Of a DNA stretch of 64,000 bases, positions 19,422 through 28,504 are shown piece by piece. Source of the DNA: Eukaryota sp. TZLM1-RC (lineage: Eukaryota; Metamonada: BaSk clade); the NCBI GenBank assembly GCA_040285825.1, contig JAUPSS010000011.1, positions 62,001 to 126,000 of the forward strand, in the 5' to 3' direction. Both the position numbers and the translations under genes were made by a program. The first letter of the stretch is position 1; each line of letters begins with the position of its first letter. Under the pieces are notes generated by a model. That model did not search any database. It was not told the DNA's origin and was given only the letters and a program-made list of their open reading frames with translations.

Positions 19422-20585
19422 ATGTCAACATATCCCTCGTCTGAACTTCTACGACGTAAACGCCTTCAAAGGGAACACGACTTGGCTCAATTTGTTCAAA
19501 CTGAGCAGGCCATCCTTATACACGGCAGTCCTCAACCTATAAAATCTACTCCTTGCTCAGTTATAATACAAACAGATCTTCCAAAGTCCAAATCGACACA
19601 CCAATCCACACAGACTACTCCATCTACACAATCCAAACCAACCAAACCACGAGCACCCTCTCCTTGCAAATGTGGCTTTTCCAACCGTGTTTTTTCCCTC
19701 GAAAAGGAAAAAAGTCAATTAGCCCAAGAACTTGATAACTTTAAATCTCGTTCCCAAGCAGCTGAAACAGAAGTATCATCCTTGAAGGCAACTATATCAC
19801 GACTACGACGAAGAATCACAATCCTTGAGGACGAAAGAAATGACCTAAAGGACACAATCGCTTCAAACGTACTCTCCGCACCGACTGTTGCTCTAACGCC
19901 TTCTACTCTCCCGTCTTCGTCAACACAGCTGTCCTCACAAGAGGAAGTCCTCACCTTTCCCGAAGATGATGATCTTGATGGTTACAAGATACGTCACGAA
20001 CCCTACGACTTTGAAGTTCTTACAGAAGAACGCAATTACGGTGAAAAGGTCGAGAAACTATACAACTCTGGGCGCAGAGTTTCAATCTTTACTAATGGAA
20101 CAATTAAAGAGGTGCTCCCCAGTGGAACTTGTACTATATTATTTAAGAACAAGGATGTAAAAAGGACTTTTTCTGATGGCAAAGTTATTTATAAGTACAC
20201 TGATGTAGGAACAATACACACTACAATGGCCGATGGTGTCCAGATCTATGAGTTTGCAAATGGACAGAAGGAAATACACACAGCTGATCAGAAAGAGATC
20301 CTGTTTGCAGATGGTACTGTTAAGGTGGTCAAGTCAAATGGTGAGGAAGAATCCACTTTCCCTGATGGGACGGTACAAACAGTGGATAGTAGAGGTCGTA
20401 GAAGCATTCTTTTTACAAATGGACAAAAGGAGATTCATGATCCAACGGGGAGGAAGCAACGTGTTTATCCTGATGGTACCATAAAGAAAGTTGACGTAGA
20501 TGGCTCCATCACTACTGAATATCCTAACGGAAGAATTAAGGTTAAAGATTGTCATGGTCGTCTGATTTCAGATTCTTTGGGCTAG
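19422..20585 (+). CDS. CPAP: CPAP/SAS-4-type centriole protein with TCP10 C-terminal domain
   Basis: 387 residues from the ATG at 19422; one codon further upstream is an in-frame TTG that I reject as start. Residues about 85-155 form a coiled coil containing a short CKCG motif at its start. Residues about 205-385 form the TCP (T-complex protein 10) beta-repeat domain: a ladder of F/Y-x-NG or PDGT units such as SIFTNGTIKEVLPSGT, FPDGTVQTVDSRG and YPDGTIKKVD. In CPAP/SAS-4 proteins this domain binds STIL/SAS-5 and is needed for centriole assembly. The protein is short: I see no separate tubulin-binding segment. The gene is single-exon and isolated between retrotransposon debris and a Fanzor remnant. 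Confidence 0.88.
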   Translation: MSTYPSSELLRRKRLQREHDLAQFVQTEQAILIHGSPQPIKSTPCSVIIQTDLPKSKSTHQSTQTTPSTQSKPTKPRAPSPCKCGFSNRVFSLEKEKSQLAQELDNFKSRSQAAETEVSSLKATISRLRRRITILEDERNDLKDTIASNVLSAPTVALTPSTLPSSSTQLSSQEEVLTFPEDDDLDGYKIRHEPYDFEVLTEERNYGEKVEKLYNSGRRVSIFTNGTIKEVLPSGTCTILFKNKDVKRTFSDGKVIYKYTDVGTIHTTMADGVQIYEFANGQKEIHTADQKEILFADGTVKVVKSNGEEESTFPDGTVQTVDSRGRRSILFTNGQKEIHDPTGRKQRVYPDGTIKKVDVDGSITTEYPNGRIKVKDCHGRLISDSLG

Positions 20586-21133
20586 GGTTTGGGTTGCTGC
20601 TTGATGTGTATTTTAGTTAGTTTTGGAATAATTTTTAATTAATTGTTTTAAGTGTATCATGTTTTTTATTATTTGTTCGATAAATTTTGCTTTATTTTCA
20701 ATATTGAAATACCTCTAGTGCCAAAGACCTCTGTCAAAACCAGTATTTTAACCCGCATTTTAGTTTTACACAGCAGCAATCAATTTTTACTGATTCTGGA
20801 AGGTAACTGTAATTCTGGAATTTTAGCTGATTAATTGTGTAATGGAGTACTGTGATTTTCACTTATCACCACATTATGACGCATTCCCATGTGAAATTCA
20901 CCCCTGTTTTCATCTCTCTCAATGTCTACTCACAGGCTTTAAGAGACATGTAGCGTCATTTGACAAAGACAATCATGATCTTCATCAATGGGCTACCTCA
21001 CTTAAATACACCTACTGCTTTCACAGAACAAAGCCTCGCGACTTGATGTATCTAAGTGGATCTACCAAATGCTACTAAGGCATTTGTAGATCGGTCTCAA
21101 AAGTTTTTGTTTCTGTATGCTCACGTTCCCTAT
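20586..21133. other. Intergenic between CPAP gene and Fanzor F1
   Basis: No gene seen. It covers the 3' flank of both neighbours, which converge. If F1 was a Fanzor locus, its guide RNA would be expected here, just downstream of its stop at 21134, but I cannot recognise one. Confidence 0.35.
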
Positions 21134-23073
21134 TCATCTCCTCGACAGAGCTTCTGGGCAAATGTATCTTTCCGGCCACAATTCTGCTTTCTTCTTAATT
21201 TGTATATTTTTTGCAGCGGAAATATCTCTGTCATATATTATTTGACAACCAGTACAAATACGCATCTGCCATGAGCTTGCTTGAATATTCTCGGCCATCA
21301 AACAACTTGACAGTTTGCTTGTATTAAATTCACTGGTTGATAAGTGCTTCAAGTCCTTTTGATAACACAACCATTTTCTGAAAGCCCTTGCTGATCCATA
21401 TCGATTGACTTTTCGGCAATGAGAAGGGAAATTAGCAGAACCCACAGCAAGATAGAGTTTATCAGGATGTCCAGCCAGCCTTTGACATTTGTTGAGAGTC
21501 TCTCTTTTTGTCTTCGGTTATCAAATTGAATTATTTTCCATTTCTGGCGATTACTTTCCAAATACACTTTCCTCCTGACCAATTTCCAATGGTTTAAATA
21601 TTGGTTGAAATTTTGAACGGAATATTGGTTGGAAGAGTGTTTACTGGGTGAAGGATTTGTCATGTATCTTCTGCCAGTTGGACAAGGGATAACTCCACAT
21701 TGATAATCATTTAAGAAGTAACCCAATAATCTAGATTGTCCCAGATCAACACCAATAAGGGGCATTTCAGGCAAAATTTCGACTGGATGTCTACGTCTTC
21801 GACGGGGCATTTTTTAGTACCCTTCAACTGTGTTTCTCTGGTTTTGTTGGCATCAGGGTCACTTTTTATTTCTTTTTTCAATCTTCGTTTCTTTTTCGGT
21901 GGTTCATCCAGCTCATTTGTGTTTTCTGAGTCATTTTTTTTACCTTCAAAGGTCAAACGCAGTTCATTACCATCAGTTTTCAATAAAATTGTTTTAAATC
22001 TATTTTTCAAACTTTTTCTGTTGATATTAAATTTTTGGTAAAAAAATTGTTTGAATATTCGTTTCAGTCATATATTTATGATGAACTTTGTTTTGGAAGA
22101 TGATCCTTCAATAAGTGGGAATTTTTTCACAGAGTGGAAAACATGTGAAGATAACTCATGAAATTTGGAACCTTTATGAGAAGCTAAAGGTATTATTCTA
22201 AATTTCTTTCAGCAATGCATATTAGAAAAGAAAGTGAGTAAATATTGTGAAATTTTAAGATTAAAGAGAAATAGTTCACCAATTTCCTTTGATGAAAAGG
22301 TGATTTTATCATGTGAAGACAGTAGAGAAGCAGTGGTAGGAAATCTTTGAAGGATATTCAAGATAAACTTACATGCATTTAATAAAAAGAATCTTTTTCT
22401 TGAATTATTCAGATTGAAATTGATGTAGTGTACAAGAACAGAATCAACAATCACTTCCTCGGGTTGGGCTAATGGTTCATCTAACAAAAGAGAAAAAATA
22501 TAATTGGCACAGACATTTGTTTTATCTAGAGCTCTACAATGAGCACGAATAAAGTTTTGTGTCCAGGATTGATAAATTTTGTAAACTTGTCTTAACGTTA
22601 GACGCCAAATGACGAGCCTGACAAGCAGTTAAAAAAGAGAACCCTTTTCTATTGATAAAATTACAGTTCTGGGACTGCAGATAATTATTCAGGAAAAGGT
22701 TGAATGAATTTTTATATGGCACTAAAAAATTTTCCCATAAAGAAACAAGAGACCTGTCTTGTGGGCATTCAGGAAGAAATCCACTGTAAAAGATGTGGAG
22801 TAATTGGCGTTGGCATTTAAAGGTGGATGGCTTTGGAAAAGAACCAGTGGTGATGACGGTCATAAACAGATACCATACATCCTGTTCCACTGAAGCTCTA
22901 GATGCCAACGGAAAATTTAGAAGCAAAGATTGAAGCAATAAAGAAGCTCCATGACAAATCTCGGTGACCAAAAGAAGGTCAGTCCATATTTGTTGCACCG
23001 CTGCAGGGGTGAGCAGCGAGTTAAGTGCACAAGACCGAGTGAATACACGTGACATAGAGTGGATGTCTTTCAT
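21134..23073 (-). pseudogene. Fanzor (eukaryotic TnpB-like nuclease), lineage F1
   Basis: Minus-strand remains of a Fanzor-type RuvC endonuclease, the eukaryotic relatives of TnpB that use a guide RNA. Pieces in order are 23073-22534 (helical N-terminal part), 22487-22209, 22070-21711 (with a PPKKKRRLKKEIK nuclear-localisation-like run), 21810-21349 and about 21540-21134. RuvC-I is IGVDLGQSRLL (Asp present). RuvC-II lies in STSEFNTSKLSSC (Glu present). The zinc-finger half CTGC and RuvC-III YDRDISAAKN follow (Asp present). It has at least two frameshifts (near 21800 and 21500) plus breaks in the N-terminal half, so it is not expressed intact. Alternatively some breaks could be missed short introns; I did not find ones that repair the frame. 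Confidence 0.82.
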
Positions 23074-23819
23074 GAAGTGAGAATAATCAGCTCATCTATC
23101 AAATTTTACACTTGTCACCCCATTTTCGACCTCTGGTTGCCTGTTCTGGGAGGTTTTTAACCCTCAACATGGTTTTGGGAGGTTTTCACTATTCCCACAC
23201 TTTCCCCTCACTTCATAAACTAGGTTCATAAACTAGGTATCCTTTGTAAAAGTTGCACTGGAGTAGTCAATGACATCCATATACGACCACCTACTACCAT
23301 GCTTTCTATCTGAGTTCTCTGCTTGTTACATGAACTGCTTTTATCACAAGCCTCCCCTTCTTGCTCAATTTACAGACCACCGATCTTCGTTTATCAATAT
23401 TACACTGAAGCACCTCCTCACCTCAGTAATCCGCTCTCTTGATCTAGAAATTGTCTTGCCAAGATTAATTGTTGGGTTCAGGGTTCTTCAACTTGATTGA
23501 TGTAATGCACCATGTCATTAGGACAATTTCGTGTGCTGGAATGCAGGAAACGCATATTGTGGTTTTGCAATAATTGAAACGCTACTGTGATAAATGGACC
23601 ACCACACGTACAAGCATGCTAGCAAGCATTTGAGTCATTATTTTGGGTATTATATGTGAAACAAAAAAACAACTAAACCTAAATTTATTCACCAGTTGAG
23701 TATTGAAGAACACCACAACTATAAATCACAATTAAAAATCATTTTAATTTTCCTATATTTTTTTTATTAATATTTTTAATGCATCAATTACCAGTGTTTT
23801 TTGAATAATGTTTGTTTAT
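23074..23819. other. Intergenic region upstream of F1
   Basis: A/T-rich with no gene recognised. A 76-codon plus-strand frame at 23270-23500 has no recognisable content. Confidence 0.35.
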
Positions 23820-24900
23820 TCAAAAACTGAGACTTAGACATACAATAGAGCTAATCTTTAATTGCATTATGAACTTTTGATCCGAAAGTAATAGAATTTT
23901 TACAGTAAAACAACTGATTTGGAGAAATTTTGATCCACATTTGCAATCCCAAATATGAGGTACATTATCAGGCCAGCTAAAAGCACGACGTCTCACATTC
24001 AAAATCTAGGCAGAATCAGTTAAGAGCGTGCCATTAACATGGAGAATGATTGTGATTAAAGCAGAAGATGTACTATCACACATTTGTTGTAAAAGTTTTG
24101 CAAAAGGGGGATTTTTTTGGTCAAGCCAAGTCAAATATTAAAATTCGAGCTTTCAAAACTCTTCAACAATTTTTGCTGGAGTTTTTTACATCAAAAGTGC
24201 AAATTAAAATGATTTGTATTTGAAAATTTTTTGAACGTTTGGAATTTCTTGAATTGATTGGGAAAAAGAACTTTGTCCAGATTTGTGGTGACAATTTTTC
24301 GAGTTCACAAAATAACCCAATGAGAATCTTCAGGAAACCTATCAAAAAATTCATAAACAAAATTCTTACCTCCACCCAAAAATGTTGATTGACACAAAAT
24401 AGAAAACTTCCAAATCCAACATCACCAAAATTTACTGCCAAAAATACGTGATTTTTCAACATTCCTGGTTCTACATCCAATCAATCAGCAACAAATTCTT
24501 CTCTCAATGAATTAAAGGAACGTCAAGGTGCACAAGATCTCAAGAGTTGGGTTATTCTGTCAGTATCGCACATTTTAAGCATAAAAAGTTAATAAGTTTT
24601 TCTAAATCTAAGGCAAAATTGAAGCAAGTTCAATTCTCAAATTTTCCAAAATAGTTTGTGATTCATGCTGAATTTGAGGCACATTTTCTAACCAACAACC
24701 AAGAAACTTCAAAGCACCACTACTATTGTTAGTAAAAGGGACAACAGCATCATTTATCACAAGATCCTGAGGAAAAAAACCAATCAGGAAGCATTTGCTC
24801 GCATTAGGATGAAGCTTAATATTTCATTGAATCGGTAATTGCTTGAGCAACCAATTGTAGTAAATCAAATGAACTTTGACCATCCTGTTATAACAGTTCG
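23820..24900 (-). pseudogene. Non-LTR retrotransposon family D, copy D2
   Basis: Heavily decayed minus-strand copy of the family D reverse transcriptase. Recognisable blocks, in element order, are DLVINDAVVPFTNNSSGALKFLG (broken into frames), MDVEPGMLK, CELEKLSPQIWTK and a finger region with WPDNVPHIWDCKCG. They align to residues about 325-620 of the D1 ORF (28505-31054). Many stops and indels are present. Confidence 0.72.
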
Positions 24901-24929
24901 TTCGAGGATTTTGTCCCGGAACTTTTAGA

Positions 24930-25560
24930 CAAAATAAAGAAACAACCTAAATATACAACTAAATATACAAAACTTCTTCAAGCCTTTCCTGATAGGAAAT
25001 CCAGAGGGGAACTTGATTACTATGAAACCACTCGGAATAGATAACATACCCCACAAGCCAAAGTTGAACGGCCAAGACCTCGCCAAAAACCTAAAACTAC
25101 TGAGAGACAGGCACCTGATGATCCGGCGCAAATGGTGTTCTGGGCCATCGACCCCAACCATTCAAACCTATGTGGTTCCAGCATTGCAACACGTTCAGGG
25201 CCAACCGTATCGAATATCTTCTTGGCACCAAAGCAACGAACAATTGATCACTCCGCTTCACCTACCCACTCACCAATAAATGTCTTTGAGGTGCAGAAAT
25301 TGGACCATTATCTGCTTGAAATATCAACTATCGATCACTATAAAAATTATGAAGGTGATAACGTAAGACGATCATTGCTAAAGCAGCAATTATATCGGAG
25401 TGCTCGAAAAGCATTGAGGAAAAACACATTTGACTTCTTGAAGAAAACAGAAAAGATTCAGCTCAATTATCAACAAAATAATAAATTTTGCAGACGGTGG
25501 AGAAGTAAAGGTGTGGTTTGGCAGTGGATCTGGTTGTACATTAAGTCAAAAAGTGAAAAC
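24930..25560 (+). pseudogene. Fanzor lineage F2, copy F2b (partial)
   Basis: A plus-strand fragment closely matching F2a (36453-38023) at DNA level, including GGGGAACTTGATTACTATGA. An open stretch of about 150 codons (25132-25587) holds RuvC-I as FWAIDPNHSNLCG, with the catalytic Asp kept, followed by a helical region (SARKALRKNTFDFLKKTEK). The C-terminal half with RuvC-II, zinc finger and RuvC-III is missing. The right end is fused to a family C retrotransposon scrap. Confidence 0.68.
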
Positions 25561-25564
25561 TTCA

Positions 25565-25640
25565 CGTTGATCTGCTTGATGTCTAGCTGAAGCTTCTCTA
25601 ATTCGATTGAAAAGCCAAGTAATCAAATTCGCCAGATCTA
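25565..25640 (-). repeat. Family C 3'-end scrap, copy C2
   Basis: About 55 bases match the last coding part of family C (GTCTAGCT, then AGCTTCTCTAATTCGATTGA), in the same orientation as C1. It is old and diverged. Confidence 0.6.
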
Positions 25641-25793
25641 AAGTAAACTCCACGAAGTGATTAGAAGAGCAATTTTTGACCAACAAACATCAAAGCGTAA
25701 GCGGAAAAAACAACAAAAAGCACTGAACCGAAAAATTTGTATTGAGAATACCATGTTGAATATCGAGAACAGGAAGAATTTGACAAAAAATTA

Positions 25794-26163
25794 TTGAAAC
25801 TGAGTATGGTCAAAAAAATTGAGCCAAGTCGTTGTGGTTTTAAGCCTGATTTATTGATTCAATTCAAATCAATGACCTCAAATCAAAATTTTTCCATTGT
25901 TATGAGCATTGATCTTGAAACTTATCAGGATGATCATCTTTATCAAAATCATGATGGCCAATTTGTCCCTCTTGACGAGATTATCAACAAAAAGAGAAAA
26001 GAGGGTGCATATCTTTTGAAAAAGAAAACTGATGAGCAAATGGGTGAGTGGATTTCAGATCACAAAGTGTTTGTAATTTCGATTGTTGTTGGTAAGGTTG
26101 ATCGCCATAATTTCCTTTTGGAGAGTAAATATGCACTTATATTGAGAATGAGTCCAATTAATT
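25794..26163 (+). CDS. Uncharacterised open frame truncated by retrotransposon C1
   Basis: About 125 codons, part of which (SIDLETYQDDHLYQNHDG, then EWISDHKVFVISIVVGKVDR) looks like real protein. I do not recognise a family. The frame lacks a convincing start: upstream sequence in the same frame continues as a lysine-rich stretch with stops. Its last residues (LLNLHT) come from the antisense of the C1 3' tail, so C1 landed in it or beside it. Probably the remnant of another mobile element. Confidence 0.3.
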
Positions 26164-27530
26164 TATTGAATTTGCACACTTGATTAAATTAAATCATAAC
26201 TAATGGGACGACTATCATTAAACCAAGATTTCCTCTACAAAATCTTGATTTGCTTGCTGTCTAGCTAAAGCTTCTCTAATTCGATTGAAAAACCGCGGTA
26301 ATCTATTAATAATGGCAAATTGAATCCGTGAACGCCATAAAAAAATATCAAATCTTTTCATTGTTTTTTCTTTCACCATTTTTTGGAAGTCATCCAAAAA
26401 AGTTTCTGCTTCAACTGATAATCTTCCATTTATCGAAAATGGAAAAGCAATAAAAACCAGCTGTGTATTTCTATCGATATTTGCATCTTCAATTTCTTTA
26501 TCATATTTTCTATGTTTTTCTTTTGCTTTAAAATCCAGAGCAGCCACAGGATTAAGTTTTTCTTCTGTGAACCAAAGTATCGTTTGCAACATTACATGAG
26601 ACAAAGTCAACAATAGCTTCAGAATTATCAATCCAATCACAGTATACATCACCTCTATCATCAGAACCAAAATTATTCAGAGAAAGTGTTTCTTTCAGCA
26701 GGGGCTCTTTGATACACGATATCCTTTGCAGTTTGTGCCATATTGAAAACAGTGTCTCTAACAGCATCATGTAATGAAGAACGATAAGTTATCAATTTAG
26801 AGCAATTTAGAGCATGGCGCAAAGTGAGTTGAGGTGAATTCGAACAAATACATTTTTCTTTTGATAATAATTGGTTAATGGGGATGTTCAAATATAATCT
26901 CATTTTTGTTACAAATGCTTCATTAGTAGCACACAATCCAAATCTTCGTGGTACAATGGTTACAAAAAGTGAAGAATCTGACACCTTGTTTTCACAAACA
27001 CCCTTTTCCAATAACAATGAGTGAAGATCTTGATTTAAAACAGCCGAGCTGCAAATATTATTATAAAGATCTTTTTCATACATTCCAGTCAATCTTTTCT
27101 GTAATGTTCGAAGAGTGTACTTCAAATTTAAAACATTTTTTCTGGAATATTGCCATTGAATGATTGGGGAAAACATCGACCCCATTTTTCTACATCAATT
27201 CTTGAAATTTCTTCATTTAATGCAAAAACAGTGGAATTTTGCGTTGTCATCAATAAATCTTCCCAATCTGCAAATCTTTCGGAGAACTCAAAGATTGCAT
27301 TTCTGCATCCACCAACAAAAGCACACGAGGTAAGAATAGAAGCCTTCGTCCACCCTAAACCACCATATTGTGGACTAAGGTAAGCATGATCTGGAATTTG
27401 AAACATTTTACATCCCAGTAATTGAGACAGAACTTTTGCACGTAACTCATTAAACTTTTGAGCCAAAGGTCTGGTGACGAGAGGATTTGTAGATCGAAAT
27501 ATATGATTAAAATTGGAACTAAAACACAGT
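26164..27530 (-). pseudogene. Non-LTR retrotransposon family C, copy C1
   Basis: Minus-strand, 5'-truncated element starting after the RT palm. Frames in order: 27466-27128 (GGLGWTKASILTSCAFVGG, the post-palm block); 27185-26673 (CICSNSPQLTLRHALNC finger followed by SSLHDAVRDTVFNMA); and 26770-26218, with RGDVYCDWIDNSEAIVDFVSC as the endonuclease-like block and a basic C-terminus. Two frameshifts separate them. The 3' tail is ...AATTCAATAAAT. C1 and C4 are close relatives. Confidence 0.82.
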
Positions 27531-27639
27531 CTTATAATGGTAAATTTGATGTCTTTTTTTTTCTCCCTCCCTTAGTCAACCCTTTCATATTTCACTTTCT
27601 GTCAAGGCGTCAAAGTTGTACTGTTTCTCTGTCAAAACG

Positions 27640-28484
27640 ATGCCTTTGGCTGATAGTGACTCTGATACTGATTGGAACGCCCAAGCAAAGATTCTACCAG
27701 TCAGATCAAGCTCATCCACTCCACTTCCCCACTCTCCCCACAATACAAGCTATGCTCGAAATTCATCTCAAAAAAATTTCATTCAAAAACTGATCATTGT
27801 ACCAGAAAAAACACAGAAAAACCACCATTACGTTCCTTGCGTTCTGTTGCGCGTTCTATTAACAACTCCGTTTCTCGAAATTTGTTTTCTCCAGCTGAAA
27901 CTGCAAAAAGTCAAAAGTTTATTTCTACTTTTAACTCAAAAATTGACAAAATTGAAAGAACTGAAAAAATGAAACCACTGCCATTAAAAGGTTCTAAAAA
28001 ATGTTCGATTTGTGGTATCAGTGGTCATAATTCGAGAACGTGCCCTGAGAAACAAAAAAGAGAATTTGAATTAAAATCTGCTCAACAAATTCTCAAATGT
28101 TCTGTTCCAGCTGTTGCCGTTGTGAAAGGTGCTGAAAATAATGTTTCTGACGATCAACAGTTAAATGCTTCTAGTGTTCCCTCTTCTTCCCCTTCTGAAA
28201 ACAGTAATTTTTGTTGTCCATTTTGCAAAAAAGATGTTGCAGATTCACGAAATGGTCGAAAACTTCTGTTTTGTACGAATTGTAAAGCCGTTGATACCGT
28301 AAGACCCCCGATCCGGATCCCAGTAGAAATAAGTCCCGCCAGCACAATCCCCTTCTCAATGGAAATGAGAAATTTTACTTCTGAATTGAAAAATAATAAG
28401 TGGAATATTTCATCCTTCTGGAAATATTTTGCTAGAAAAACAAAAATTGTTTTAAGAAAAAATTTGGAAATAGAAAAATTGTAA
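27640..28484 (+). CDS. ORF1 of family D: zinc-knuckle nucleic-acid-binding region (one frame change)
   Basis: Begins at an ATG (27640) with MPLADSDSDTDW and shifts frame once, between about 27760 and 27830, into the frame 27672-28484, so it is probably damaged. It contains a CCHC knuckle, CSICGISGHNSRTC, at about 28002-28046 and a second cysteine set, CPFC...CTNC, at about 28215-28283. These are typical of RNA-binding parts of retrotransposon proteins. The end of this frame overlaps an A-run from which the RT frame continues at -1 (see the finding on 28457-28463). Confidence 0.6.
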
Positions 28485-28504
28485 AATCAAAAATTTGGCG
28501 TAAA

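Noticed and set aside
20842-21274. Plus-strand ORFs just after the CPAP gene
   Set aside because: They partly overlap the antisense of Fanzor F1 and have no recognisable protein content.
27150-27383. Plus-strand ORF antisense to family C copy C1
   Set aside because: It is a shadow of the GGLGWTKASIL coding region.
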